A stretch of DNA of 64,000 bases from Nitrospinaceae bacterium (lineage in GTDB: Bacteria; Nitrospinota; Nitrospinia; Nitrospinales; VA-1). Below the pieces are notes generated by a model. It ran no database searches, had not been told where the DNA came from, and worked only from the letters and a program-made list of their open reading frames with translations. Location of the stretch: positions 124,001-188,000 of the forward strand of contig JAJDAZ010000068.1 of NCBI GenBank assembly GCA_029261595.1. Direction: 5' to 3'. The position numbers and the translations under genes were made by a program. This document shows positions 48,080-57,373 of the stretch, in pieces. Within the stretch, counting starts at the first letter, position 1, and the number at the start of each line of letters is the position of its first letter.

Positions 48080-49432
48080 ATGAAAACCCAAACCAACAAT
48101 AAGCGAGGATTATGGGGTAGCCGACTGGGTTTTGTGCTGGCCGCATCCGGGTCCGCGATCGGTTTGGGAAACGTGTGGAAGTTTCCCTACGTCACCGGCC
48201 AGAACGGAGGCGGAGCCTTTGTACTCATTTACCTCGTGTGCATTTTCGCGGTGGGGCTCCCCATCATGCTGGCGGAATTCACCCTGGGCCGCAAAACCAA
48301 TCTCAATCCGGTCGGCGCTTTCCAAACACTGAAACCCAACACACCCTGGGTGGGGGTCGGATATATGGGGGTGGTGGCGGGGTTTCTCATCCTGTCCTTT
48401 TACGGCGTGGTGGGCGGATGGACCCTGGCTTACATCGTCAAATCCTTCAGTCAGTCGGTTCTGGAGTTCCAATCGTCCAAGGACGCGGGCCAATTCTTCG
48501 GCCAGTTCATCGCCAATCCGACGGAGGTCATTATTTACCATGCGCTCTTTATGGGCTTGTGCATGGGCATCGTCATCCGGGGCGTACACGGCGGCATCGA
48601 AAAAGCCTGCGACATTCTGATGCCGACCCTGTTCGTGATTCTTCTGCTTCTCATGGCGCGTTCTCTCACCCTTCCGGGGGCGATGGAAGGCGTGAAATTT
48701 TACCTGAGCCCGGATTTCAGCAAGATCACCCCCTCGGTGATTCTGGTCGCCCTGGGTCAGGCGTTTTTTTCTCTCAGTCTGGGAATGGGCGCCATGCTCA
48801 CCTACGGGAGCTACCTTTCCGAAAAAGAAAACCTGACATCGGCCACGGTTTACGTGGTCCTGTTCGACACGATGATCGCCCTGTTAGTGGGGATGGTCAT
48901 CTTCCCCGCCGTGTTCGCGATGGGGCTGGAGCCTGCGGAAGGGCCGAGCCTGGTGTTCAGCGTCCTGCCTGCGGTGTTTTCCAGCATGCCCTTCGGCACC
49001 GTGGTTTCGATTATCTTTTTTGTTCTCTTGGCCATCGCGGCGATCACTTCGGGAATTTCTCTCCTGGAAGTGGTGGTGGCCTATTTCATCGACCAGGTCG
49101 GTTGGACCCGGAAAAAAGCCGTGCTCATTGTGGGGCTGATCATCTTTGCGCTGGGCATTCCGTCCGGGCTTTCGTTCGGCGTGATGAGCGAAGTCAAGTT
49201 CATGGACAAAACGTTTTTCGACATTGTCGATAACATCGCGTCCAATTACCTGTTGCCGCTAGGCGGGATGTTGACCGCTGTCTTTGTCGGATGGAAATGG
49301 GGGATCGACAAAGCCAAGGAAGAAATCGAAAAACATGAAACCCTGTTTCACTGGGGCGCCCAATGGGGATTCCTCATCCGCTACGTCACTCCCGTCGCCG
49401 TGGCCTTCGTCTTCTTCGCCAAATTCTTTTGA
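48080..49432 (+). CDS. Neurotransmitter:sodium symporter family transporter
   Basis: The 450-residue membrane protein has the NSS/SNF signature GSAIGLGNVWKFPYVTGQNGGGAF (about 25-48) in helix 1, which lines the sodium and substrate sites, followed by about eleven further hydrophobic helices. Bacterial members such as LeuT and MhsT carry amino acids with sodium. The substrate cannot be read from sequence. Possible -35 (TTGATA, 48044) and -10 (TATACT, 48065) elements have a short 15-base spacing. It is divergent from uvrC. Confidence 0.92.
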   Translation: MKTQTNNKRGLWGSRLGFVLAASGSAIGLGNVWKFPYVTGQNGGGAFVLIYLVCIFAVGLPIMLAEFTLGRKTNLNPVGAFQTLKPNTPWVGVGYMGVVAGFLILSFYGVVGGWTLAYIVKSFSQSVLEFQSSKDAGQFFGQFIANPTEVIIYHALFMGLCMGIVIRGVHGGIEKACDILMPTLFVILLLLMARSLTLPGAMEGVKFYLSPDFSKITPSVILVALGQAFFSLSLGMGAMLTYGSYLSEKENLTSATVYVVLFDTMIALLVGMVIFPAVFAMGLEPAEGPSLVFSVLPAVFSSMPFGTVVSIIFFVLLAIAAITSGISLLEVVVAYFIDQVGWTRKKAVLIVGLIIFALGIPSGLSFGVMSEVKFMDKTFFDIVDNIASNYLLPLGGMLTAVFVGWKWGIDKAKEEIEKHETLFHWGAQWGFLIRYVTPVAVAFVFFAKFF

Positions 49433-49531
49433 TCTCTCCGTAACAGGAACCTGATACAATTCTATACTTCTCCTTAAACCGGGAAATATTGGATAACCAA
49501 TGACGGTTCGCCCGCGATTTTACGAACCCTC

Positions 49532-49960
49532 ATGAAAACCCGAAAGAGTGCTTATATGGATCAGGTAAAAGACCACATCGCCTATATGGACGAATCGATT
49601 TTGAGTATCAGCGCCGAAGCCTCGGCTTCAGAAGCGGCAAAGAAAATGCGCGATAGTAAATTGAGCTCTCTAATCGTTATCAAAAGTGGTGAGAATATTG
49701 GAATAGTCACCGAAACAGATTTGTCTAGAAAAATTATTGCCGAAGAACTCAGCCCAAAGGAAACCAAGGTAAAGTTTATAATGAACAGACCCATTGTTTC
49801 CATTGATAGCGATTCAACAATGATGACGGCCTTCGTGAAAATGGGGAGCCACAATATTCGGCACCTTGCGGTTACAGAAGACGATTTGATTATCGGAGTC
49901 CTCTCGATAAATAATTTCATTACCTACTACAAGCAGAAATTTGAAAAGGGAAAGAAGTAA
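49532..49960 (+). CDS. CBS-domain pair protein
   Basis: The 142-residue protein consists of two CBS domains (about 20-75 and 85-140) with the recurring pattern of a helix, SLIVIKSGENIGIVTETDLSRK and RHLAVTEDDLIIGVLSINNF. Stand-alone CBS pairs bind adenine nucleotides and act as energy or redox sensors on partner proteins. An ATG at 49556 is an alternative start. The partner is not evident from the neighbours. Confidence 0.88.
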   Translation: MKTRKSAYMDQVKDHIAYMDESILSISAEASASEAAKKMRDSKLSSLIVIKSGENIGIVTETDLSRKIIAEELSPKETKVKFIMNRPIVSIDSDSTMMTAFVKMGSHNIRHLAVTEDDLIIGVLSINNFITYYKQKFEKGKK

Positions 49961-50004
49961 TATTTATTTTTGTATCCCCTGTATCCCATATTCTTCCTGG
50001 AGGC

Positions 50005-50391
50005 ATGAACAGCATGAACCGAATTGCTTTAATGGCTTTTTTTGGGATTTTGTTTTTTTCCGCTCCGGCGTTTGCGGGTAAAGACACCGCCTGCCATCCG
50101 CCCTATCAACCCACCAATATCATAAAACTCGTGCTCAACTACACAGCCACGTTGGACTACATCACTGACGCACCTGAGCAATGTCAAAAACCCTTCAAGC
50201 GGGATGTGACGGAATTGGTGCGATCGACCCGGCTGTTTTCTAAAGGATGTAAGGACGTGACTTTTGAAGATTTAGACAGGGCAGAAAAAAAGCGCGGCGA
50301 TAAAAACCATTCCAAAACAGGAGAGTTAAAGCTTCCCCTGGGTGGCTTGTTTGAACTCGGCGGCAAACACGGGTTTGGAACTTGCGGATGA
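50005..50391 (+). CDS. Small exported protein of unknown function
   Basis: The 128-residue product has a clear signal peptide (about 1-24, ending APAFAG) and a mature part with four cysteines, which could form disulphides in the periplasm. A CTGGAGG ribosome binding site lies directly upstream; a second ATG at codon 4 is possible. I find no family match. The last 66 bases overlap the end of the M48 lipoprotein gene on the other strand, an unusual tail-to-tail overlap for two apparently real genes. Confidence 0.72.
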   Translation: MNSMNRIALMAFFGILFFSAPAFAGKDTACHPPYQPTNIIKLVLNYTATLDYITDAPEQCQKPFKRDVTELVRSTRLFSKGCKDVTFEDLDRAEKKRGDKNHSKTGELKLPLGGLFELGGKHGFGTCG

Positions 50392-51153
50392 TCCGGCTGA
50401 AAGGTGAGACAACCGGTCGGCAGGAGAAGGATGGGTGCTCAGAAACACGGAGTCCTGCCCCGGTTGAGATTGGTTCAGAATGTCCAGGAAACTTTTCAGG
50501 CCGGCTGAATCATAACCCAGTCTGTCGGTGTACTCCGCACCCATTTTGTCCGCTTCGTACTCCAGATTTTTGTCCAACCCGTAAGTGAAAATAATCTCTC
50601 CCGCCTGTTCGATCACCTTGTCAAACACGTCCGGGCTTTGGCCGAGCATGCTGACGGTCAATGCACCAAACCCGGCAACTTTTTTATTGCGCTCCAGAGT
50701 TTTTAGGGCGTGCTTGTGCGTGATGTGGGCGATCTCGTGCCCCAGCACACCGGCCAGCTGGGCCTCGTTTTCGAGCACTCGTAAAAGACCGATGCTCACG
50801 AACACATACCCTCCCGGCGTGGCGAAGGCATTGGGATGCTCGGAATTGACCACTGCAAAATGGTAGTCCAGATCCGGGCGATCCGAAACATCCGCCAGGC
50901 TCTGCCCCACCAAAGTGATGTAGCGTTGCAGTTCCGGATTGTCGTACAGGCCGCCATAGCGGTTGAACACCTGAATGGCCAGCGACCCGCCGATGGCTTT
51001 TTCCTCTTCCAAACCAATCGGCTTTAACGATTGCGTGGCGTCCTTGCCGCCTTTACCGAGGCTGTATTTGCGGTAGGTTTCTGTGACCGCCGGGGCGGCG
51101 CAACCCATAAAAACCACCAATAAAATTAAAAGAAGAAATTTATGTTGAGTCAT
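50326..51153 (-). CDS. Periplasmic M48 metallopeptidase lipoprotein
   Basis: From ATG 51153 the 275-residue product has a lipoprotein signal (C18 in FMGC), then an M48 domain with HEIAH at 139-143 and third zinc ligand E200 in EYEADKMG. It is close to the BepA/LoiP type of small outer-membrane-associated proteases that help remove faulty outer-membrane proteins. It starts one base after the stop of the SH3-domain gene, so the two are tightly coupled. The 3' end overlaps the exported-protein gene by 66 bases. Confidence 0.87.
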   Translation of the reverse strand: MTQHKFLLLILLVVFMGCAAPAVTETYRKYSLGKGGKDATQSLKPIGLEEEKAIGGSLAIQVFNRYGGLYDNPELQRYITLVGQSLADVSDRPDLDYHFAVVNSEHPNAFATPGGYVFVSIGLLRVLENEAQLAGVLGHEIAHITHKHALKTLERNKKVAGFGALTVSMLGQSPDVFDKVIEQAGEIIFTYGLDKNLEYEADKMGAEYTDRLGYDSAGLKSFLDILNQSQPGQDSVFLSTHPSPADRLSHLSAGSSASSKPVFAAEFKQATQGKL

Positions 51154-51154
51154 T

Positions 51155-51682
51155 TTATTCACTGAATTCCCCAAGTTTGCGTTGGGCGAGAAATTGCTCT
51201 ATTTCAAGTTCGCTGACTTTAAAAGTCTCCATCTGCTTGACCGCCTCGATATCTTTTTCGGAAATGCCTTTTTTCTTGGCGTGATCCTCGGACATCGGGC
51301 TGAGGCCGCGAATGTTGGATGCCGATGAGGATTCCTTGGCGGCCAGTTTAGGATCGCCCCCTAAAATATCCAGTATTCCCCCACCGGCTTTGGAGGGTTT
51401 TTTGCTGGTCAGTTTGAATTTGAAAACATAGCCCTCGGCTCCACCGGCGGACACCTTGTAAAATTTTCCAGACTTTTCCTTCACATCCACCGCCGTTCCC
51501 TTGCCCAACACCTTGACCACTTTTGATTTGGCCGACCCTTCGGCCTGCAGTTTGGTTCCGGATTTTTTAACGTACAGGGTTTCTGCGGAAACAGCGCCTG
51601 ACAAGGCCATGCTGAAAAGGAGGACCACCGTAAGGCAGGAAAAGCGAATCATCAATGAGGAAACTATTTTTAAAAGTTTCAC
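51155..51682 (-). CDS. Exported bacterial SH3-domain protein
   Basis: The 175-residue product has a signal peptide (about 1-33) and an SH3b-like domain (about 35-92) with the typical LYVKKSGTKLQAEGSAKSKVV and GTAVDVKEKSGKFYKV strands and a terminal GYVFKFKL. The last 80 residues are Ser/Lys rich with a predicted helix. Such domains often bind peptidoglycan. It is upstream of, and coupled to, the M48 lipoprotein gene, which suggests a joint envelope quality-control function. Confidence 0.82.
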   Translation of the reverse strand: MKLLKIVSSLMIRFSCLTVVLLFSMALSGAVSAETLYVKKSGTKLQAEGSAKSKVVKVLGKGTAVDVKEKSGKFYKVSAGGAEGYVFKFKLTSKKPSKAGGGILDILGGDPKLAAKESSSASNIRGLSPMSEDHAKKKGISEKDIEAVKQMETFKVSELEIEQFLAQRKLGEFSE

Positions 51683-51766
51683 AGTCGTCTTTCGGTAGAA
51701 TTTTTTGGACCCACTCAGAATATATTGAGAACAACTTCAATGACAACAAAAAAAATCACAGGGCCC

Positions 51767-52072
51767 TCATTTAGAGTTCATAAACTCTCTGAAGTTTGCC
51801 GGCACATCCTTTATGTTGTTGGAATAATGAATCTCTCCCGTTTCATCCACCCATTGATAGATGCGTTTATTTTTTTGTGGACTGGATCGTTTATCGTTTG
51901 AAGCGGGGGCGGGGTTTTTATGCTCCGGGGATTTCAGTTTTTTATGATGACAGTGGTATTCGCCGGTCTTCCGGTTTTGGTGGCACCCCTCAGAATTGGT
52001 TCCCCCGGAATGCGCAAACACATGCAAGGGAAACAACAGAACGATTAAAATTGCAAAAACAATTTTCGCCAT
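51767..52072 (-). CDS. YHYH plus DUF4124 small exported protein
   Basis: The 101-residue product has a signal peptide (about 1-20, ending VFAHSGG). A histidine- and cysteine-rich YHYH-type segment (GCHQNRKTGEYHCHHKK, about 28-44) could bind metal, and a C-terminal DUF4124 motif follows (IYQWVDETGEIHYSNN, about 70-85). The two motifs usually occur in separate proteins, so this is a short fusion. Its role is unknown; it lies 15 bases downstream of purM on the same strand. Confidence 0.75.
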   Translation of the reverse strand: MAKIVFAILIVLLFPLHVFAHSGGTNSEGCHQNRKTGEYHCHHKKLKSPEHKNPAPASNDKRSSPQKNKRIYQWVDETGEIHYSNNIKDVPANFREFMNSK

Positions 52073-52087
52073 AATAAATACATTGAA

Positions 52088-53200
52088 TCACTCTATGTGG
52101 GCAGTCGACCGGAACTTCTGCCCACGGCCCACCAGGTTTCTAGAGGGGATCGTGACCTCCTTGCCGTGACAGGCTTCGACCTGCCCGATCACGTGGCTGA
52201 CCACGTTGTGCTCCCGGCAGATCCTGTTCACGTCTTCCACTTCTTTCGTTCCTTCAACGATCACACAGAACCCGGTGCCCATATTGAACACTTCAAACAT
52301 TTCCGCGTCACTCACTTCGCCCCGGTCCTGCATCAGGTTGAACACTGGGGGAATGGTCGGCAGGGGGTCGATCACGAAACGGATGTTGTCCTGCTCCACC
52401 CGGTTCAGGTTGCAGAATCCGCCGCTGGTGATGTGAACCATCGCCTTGAGGTCGATTTCCGCTTCAAGCATGGCCATGACGGGATTCACGTAAATGCGGG
52501 TGGGTTCGAGCAACTCTTCGCCGAGAGTGCGGCCCAGTTTATCTTCATACTGGTTGACGTTGGATTTCTGTTCTTCCCAGCCATCTCCCAGCAGGATTTT
52601 TCGCGCCAGGGTCAGCCCGTTGGAATGCACGCCGCTGGACGCAAGACCCACGATCAGATCGCCCGGCTTCACATTTTTCCCGGTATTGATGCGATCGATC
52701 TTCACGTGGCCGATGCACGCTCCGATGAGGTCGATACCGCTGATGATCTCCTTGATCTGCGAGATCTCGCCGCCTGAGATGCTGATGCCGGACTGCCACG
52801 CCCCTTCCGCGAGACCCTTGCCCAGTTGGTCAAAAATTTCCTGATCGGTGGTGGAGCAGGCGATGTAGTCCACCATGCTGACAGGCCGCGCGCCCACGCA
52901 GATGACGTCGTTCACGTTCATGGCAACGCAGTCGATGCCGATGGTGTCGTATTTGCCCATCATTTCGGCGACAATGATTTTCGTCCCCACGCCATCGGTG
53001 CCGAAGGCGATGCCTTCGCCGTTTCCAAGATCGATGACATTGGCAAAGTAACCGATGTCCGCCGCCAGCGGATAACGTTCGGTGAACTTTCGGGTCGGCA
53101 GAACATGCTTGAGGAGGCTCCCAAGGGCGCCTTCCGCACCGCCGCTATCGACTCCGCTTTTAGCGTATTGGGATTCTTCGGGTAATTCAGGTTTGGTCAT
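52088..53200 (-). CDS. purM: Phosphoribosylformylglycinamidine cyclo-ligase
   Basis: The 370-residue enzyme forms the imidazole ring in step 5 of purine synthesis. It shows the PurM opening YAKSGVDSGGAEGAL, the ATP-site region FGTDGVGTKIIVAEMM and GIDCVAMNVNDVICVGARP, and a C-terminal EVFNMGTGFCVIV motif. Length is slightly above the common 345 because of a short N-terminal lead. No other pur gene is next to it. Confidence 0.95.
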   Translation of the reverse strand: MTKPELPEESQYAKSGVDSGGAEGALGSLLKHVLPTRKFTERYPLAADIGYFANVIDLGNGEGIAFGTDGVGTKIIVAEMMGKYDTIGIDCVAMNVNDVICVGARPVSMVDYIACSTTDQEIFDQLGKGLAEGAWQSGISISGGEISQIKEIISGIDLIGACIGHVKIDRINTGKNVKPGDLIVGLASSGVHSNGLTLARKILLGDGWEEQKSNVNQYEDKLGRTLGEELLEPTRIYVNPVMAMLEAEIDLKAMVHITSGGFCNLNRVEQDNIRFVIDPLPTIPPVFNLMQDRGEVSDAEMFEVFNMGTGFCVIVEGTKEVEDVNRICREHNVVSHVIGQVEACHGKEVTIPSRNLVGRGQKFRSTAHIE

Positions 53201-53361
53201 GGTGAACCTTTACGATAAAAAATGCCGCGCGTTCCTCTTTATTGGTCGAGGAAAAAAATGAATGAGTTGTCTGGCTATTATTTGCGGCACATCATACCAC
53301 TAAACCACAGGAAGGTCAGTGGCGAGGTTTTAAAAATTTCAAAAATTTATACTGCAGGGAC

Positions 53362-54888
53362 TCAGCAGGAAAAATCTCTGGGGACGCGAAAGGAGTCGGT
53401 CAGGCAAATCATGACGTTAACGGCCAATCCGATCATGCCGGAATGAATGCCCCAAAGGGTGGGATGGTTGACCTCGGAAAGACCCAGCATCCCAGCCCAC
53501 GAAAGACCCAGGGTCACAGCGAGCCCTGCCAAGATGCCCGCGGTCACGGTGCGGGCGGTGAGCCATTTGCAATGAATGCCCAGATAAATCGCGGGCACGC
53601 ATTGGATCAACAATTCAAATTTTAATTTCAATAATTGAATCAGGTTGCCCTCATAGGTCAAGGCCGTCCACACGATGGGGATCATCAACCCCCATGTCAC
53701 CCAGCGGCCCACGCGGGTCAGGCGGGCCTGGTTTGCATTTGGGTTGATGTATTTTCCGTAGATATCTTTGGTGACCATGGAGCTGATGCTTAAAAGCGCG
53801 GAGTCCGCTGTGGACATCACCGCCGCCAGCAAGGCCGCAAACAGCAGGACCACCAGCCAGTAACCGAATTCGGACGCCTGCATCACTTTAAGACACAACA
53901 GGGTGAAAACGGTTTCGGAAGGTATTGCGGTGGCTCCCGCTCCGTTTGCTTTCGCCAGTGCTTGCAGATCGGGAATGTCCGCCGCCATGAGAACACCCAC
54001 CAGAACGGCGACCACAGTCGTGGTCAGCGGTAAAAACGCCATGACCGCAAGCGATCGTTTCAGGGTGGCCGCATTGCGGGCGGCGTAGATTCGCTGAATC
54101 GCCTGGGGATAAATGGCCGCGCCCAGGCCCACCATCAGAAAGAAACTGATCCACCGTCGGATGCCTTGTGCATCCGGGGGCATGATTTTTTTAACCGTTG
54201 CCGGATTTTCGGCCAGTTTGGCAACCGCCTGGGGTAGGGAGCCAATTTCATTGAGAGCCAGGTACAAAAGAATTCCAAAGCCCAGCAGTAAAATTCCGCC
54301 CTGGATGGTGTCGGTCCAGGCGACACTGCGCATCCCTCCCAGGGATTCGTAAATCAGCATGACCACCGCGAGACCGATCACGCCCACCCACATGGGAATG
54401 CGCCCCTGGGAGATGCCCTCAAATGCGATGCCCAGGGTTTTCATCTGCGCCAGAGTGAAATTGCACAGGGCATACACCATGAGAAGGGTCACCAGAACGC
54501 AAAGAACCCTGCTCTGAAAACGGTGATAAATAAAATCTCCAGGGGTGATAAACCGGTGTTCGCGGCTGATGCGATATAATTTAGGGGCAAAGAACAGGTA
54601 GGCCACGACAATCGCGGTCATGAAATGGATGGAAAGGATGAATCCCAGACCTTCGCGGTAAGCCGCGCCGCTGAAACCCAGAAAGGTGTTGCCGCTGTAT
54701 TGGGTGGCGTACAGGGTCAGGATGAGAACGGCAAATCCCATACTGCGCCCGGCAAGATAAAAATCCCCCAGGCTGTCATCCCGTTTTTTGGCATAGGCGT
54801 AGCCGCCGATGGCCAGGAGGCTGAGAACATAAAAGCCCACAACCGCCAAAGCTCCGGGACCAAAGGGAAGCGCCTCAATCGTCGCCAT
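53362..54888 (-). CDS. Sodium:solute symporter (SSS family)
   Basis: From ATG 54888 (GGGAGGG upstream) the product has 508 residues and about 13 transmembrane helices in SSS/LeuT-fold order. Typical segments include FYLAGRSMGFAVLILTLYATQYSGNTFLGF in the first helices and GLGAAIYPQAIQRIYAARN near the middle. Substrates of the family include pantothenate, proline, solutes and organic acids; this one is not assigned. The start overlaps the stop of the upstream small membrane protein by 14 bases, so they are probably made together. Confidence 0.87.
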   Translation of the reverse strand: MATIEALPFGPGALAVVGFYVLSLLAIGGYAYAKKRDDSLGDFYLAGRSMGFAVLILTLYATQYSGNTFLGFSGAAYREGLGFILSIHFMTAIVVAYLFFAPKLYRISREHRFITPGDFIYHRFQSRVLCVLVTLLMVYALCNFTLAQMKTLGIAFEGISQGRIPMWVGVIGLAVVMLIYESLGGMRSVAWTDTIQGGILLLGFGILLYLALNEIGSLPQAVAKLAENPATVKKIMPPDAQGIRRWISFFLMVGLGAAIYPQAIQRIYAARNAATLKRSLAVMAFLPLTTTVVAVLVGVLMAADIPDLQALAKANGAGATAIPSETVFTLLCLKVMQASEFGYWLVVLLFAALLAAVMSTADSALLSISSMVTKDIYGKYINPNANQARLTRVGRWVTWGLMIPIVWTALTYEGNLIQLLKLKFELLIQCVPAIYLGIHCKWLTARTVTAGILAGLAVTLGLSWAGMLGLSEVNHPTLWGIHSGMIGLAVNVMICLTDSFRVPRDFSC

Positions 54889-55162
54889 CGTCCCTCCCCG
54901 AAAACGGCTCGTCAGAGTCCTTCCAGACCCTGAGGATAACAAACGCCGTGAACACACTGGTCAAAGCGCTCACCAGAACAGCGAACACCGCCCAGGCGGG
55001 AATTCCCCACCAGTTGCCGGTGATCGGCCAGATCGGGAGCAGTGCCAAAAACAGCAGGGCATATCCGACCCAGACCCAGGGTTTGCTGGCAGGGTCTGAA
55101 AATTCCGGATTGCGGCGGGAAGGGGCGGAGAACTTTTCCCCGCCTCCGGTCTGGTTATTCAT
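54875..55162 (-). CDS. Small two-helix membrane protein paired with the SSS symporter
   Basis: The 95-residue product has two hydrophobic helices (about 30-48 and 55-80) between charged ends. Small partner proteins of this size (for example the YhdT and DUF485 types) are commonly encoded directly before SSS transporters. The gene runs 14 bases into the symporter gene, which supports a partner role. The exact family is not certain. Confidence 0.75.
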   Translation of the reverse strand: MNNQTGGGEKFSAPSRRNPEFSDPASKPWVWVGYALLFLALLPIWPITGNWWGIPAWAVFAVLVSALTSVFTAFVILRVWKDSDEPFSGRDDGDD

Positions 55163-55246
55163 GGAAGGGATTGTAACAAATAAAAAGAAACCAATGATTC
55201 CTTAAAAATCATCGATTATTTTTTGCGCCCACCACCGGGCTGAGGA

Positions 55247-56674
55247 TCAGGGGTACACGCCCATGGTGCGGTAGCTGTTATGAATCTTTTCGATGGCAAT
55301 GGACATCGCAGCGATGCGATAACTGTGGATCGAGTCATTGGTCCAGAATCGCTCCCGGATATCCTGCCAGGCCTGGCGCATGGTGTCGTCGAGCCCGGAA
55401 CGGACCAGATCGATTTCCTCCGACCCCCGGCAGATCTGCTCTTTCAAGGCTTGCGGAACCTTATGCCCCGTGCCCTCGATGGCCTGGATTAATTTTTCAC
55501 TCTTGCCTTCATCATAGCGTTTTTGCATTCTGCCGAAGCGGATATGGGACAGGTTCTTGATCCACTCAAAATAGGAGACCGTGACCCCGCCGGCGTTGAG
55601 ATAGACATCGGGAATACTGACCACGCCCTTTTCCTGCAGAATCGCCTCGGCGGCAAATGTGACGGGTCCGTTCGCCGCTTCCGCAATTATTTTAGCCTGG
55701 ATCCTGCCGGCATTCTCCTGATTGATCACGGCTTCCATAGCCGCCGGGATAAGAATGTCGCACTCCTCCTCCAACAGGACCGAGCTGTCCGGCACGAATT
55801 CTCCATTTCCCGGGTAACCCTCGAAACCCTGGTTGTCGACTTTGTATCGATAAACCTCCTCCACATTCAGTCCGTTGGGGTCCATCAAACCGCCGTTGTA
55901 TTCCAGGACACCGATGATTTTCGCCCCGTCTTCTTCCTGCAGAATTTTTGCCGTGTAATAACCGACGTTGCCCAGCCCCTGGACGATGATTTTTTTCCCT
56001 TCCAGACCTCCATCCAGCCCGGCCTTTTCCACATCACCCGGAGTACGAAAAAATTCCCTGAGACCAAACACGACGCCGCGCCCGGTGGCCTCCACCCTGC
56101 CCTGTATTCCACCCATGGACACGGGCTTTCCGGTCACGCAGGCGAGATGGTTGATGTCGCCGGGGCGATAAGAATTATAGGTGCTGGCAATCCAGGCCAT
56201 TTCCCTTTGGCCCGTTCCCATATCAGGAGCCGGGACATTGGTTCCCGATCCGATATAATCCTTTTGAATCAATTCGAAGGCAAACCGGCGGGTGATTTTC
56301 TCCATGGATTCCCGGTCGTATTTACGCGGGTCGATGAGCAACCCTCCTTTTGACCCGCCAAATGGAACGTCGACCAGGGCGCATTTGTAAGACATCAATG
56401 CCGCCAGGGCTTCCACTTCATTCTGGTTCACCTGGGGAGCGAATCGAATGCCGCCTTTGGCAGGAAGCTTGTGATCGCTGTGAACCGCGCGCCACCCGAT
56501 GAACGTTTCAATTTTTCCGTTGATCTTGACCGGAAACCGCACTTGGTAAACATTATTGACATTCCTTATATATTGGGCCATTCCATCGGGAATTTCCAAA
56601 GTCGCCCTGGCCAAATCAAAACTCAGGTTGACGCTGTCCTTGAAGCTGACTTCGTTATCAGGTGGTAATGTCAT
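55247..56674 (-). CDS. gdhA: Glu/Leu/Phe/Val dehydrogenase family (likely glutamate dehydrogenase)
   Basis: The 475-residue enzyme has the family landmarks: GWRAVHSDHKLPAKGGIRF with the substrate lysine (about 88), YKCALVDVPFGGSKGG with the catalytic lysine, PDMGTGQREMAW, and an NAD(P)-binding GLGNVGYYTAKIL segment. It is most like NAD(P)-dependent glutamate dehydrogenase and interconverts glutamate with 2-oxoglutarate and ammonia. This links to the glnB-glnA-glnE cluster in function, though not in position. It is the last minus-strand gene before the strand switch at 56.7 kb. Confidence 0.9.
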   Translation of the reverse strand: MTLPPDNEVSFKDSVNLSFDLARATLEIPDGMAQYIRNVNNVYQVRFPVKINGKIETFIGWRAVHSDHKLPAKGGIRFAPQVNQNEVEALAALMSYKCALVDVPFGGSKGGLLIDPRKYDRESMEKITRRFAFELIQKDYIGSGTNVPAPDMGTGQREMAWIASTYNSYRPGDINHLACVTGKPVSMGGIQGRVEATGRGVVFGLREFFRTPGDVEKAGLDGGLEGKKIIVQGLGNVGYYTAKILQEEDGAKIIGVLEYNGGLMDPNGLNVEEVYRYKVDNQGFEGYPGNGEFVPDSSVLLEEECDILIPAAMEAVINQENAGRIQAKIIAEAANGPVTFAAEAILQEKGVVSIPDVYLNAGGVTVSYFEWIKNLSHIRFGRMQKRYDEGKSEKLIQAIEGTGHKVPQALKEQICRGSEEIDLVRSGLDDTMRQAWQDIRERFWTNDSIHSYRIAAMSIAIEKIHNSYRTMGVYP

Positions 56675-56942
56675 GTCTTCGTCCTTTTCCAGGGTTCATT
56701 CCACACAAAATCTAATTTTCAAAGCTGAAAAAATCAGAATAATTGATTTACATTTTCATTAACTAGTATAACCAATATTTTTGATTTTGGCAGAGTAATT
56801 TCGTTTTTAAAAGCAAATAACTCCAAAAATTTCATATAGATATGTCTTTAGCAGGGCAACTGCGGTACAATATTGCTATACCCATATATCTCATTTTGGT
56901 CCGGCTTTTTTGGGTCCATATTAAAATTTTTGCTTTGAAGTC

Positions 56943-57362
56943 ATGAAACAGGCCACCCACCAGTTCAGCATCACCACCCAGGGAAAAGGGTTGCTCAATA
57001 TCAACCGGGAAATTGAAAACTGGGTGGCCAAGCAAGACATCCTGACGGGCCTCCTGACCGTTTTTCTGCGTCACACCTCCGCGTCCCTGGTCATTCAGGA
57101 GAATGCGGACCCGGATGTTCTTGCTGATCTCAACGATTTTTTCAACAGGCTCGTTCCCGACGGAGACCCGGTTCACCGCCATCAATCGGAAGGGCCTGAC
57201 GACATGCCGGCTCATATTCGTTCGGCGCTGACCCAACCCCAGATTTCGGTGCCCATCCTTTCTGGACGGATGGCTCTGGGAACGTGGCAGGATATCTATA
57301 TTTTCGAACACCGCACCTCTTCGCACCGGCGGGAGGTCGTTTTGCACCTCCTTGGCAATTGA
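56943..57362 (+). CDS. YjbQ/UPF0047 family protein
   Basis: The 139-residue protein matches the YjbQ (UPF0047) family, with FLRHTSASLVIQENADPDVLADLNDFFNRLVP, the histidine-rich HRHQSEGPDDMPAHIRSAL segment and the terminal GTWQDIYIFEHR. Some members were described as secondary thiamine phosphate synthases, but the physiological role is not settled. It begins the plus-strand run that continues to the end of the window and is separated by 11 bases from the TPR lipoprotein gene. Confidence 0.87.
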   Translation: MKQATHQFSITTQGKGLLNINREIENWVAKQDILTGLLTVFLRHTSASLVIQENADPDVLADLNDFFNRLVPDGDPVHRHQSEGPDDMPAHIRSALTQPQISVPILSGRMALGTWQDIYIFEHRTSSHRREVVLHLLGN

Positions 57363-57373
57363 AAGGAAATCGC

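Noticed and set aside
48175-49233. 352-codon plus-strand ORF in another frame
   Set aside because: Frame-shifted shadow of the sodium symporter; no family motifs.
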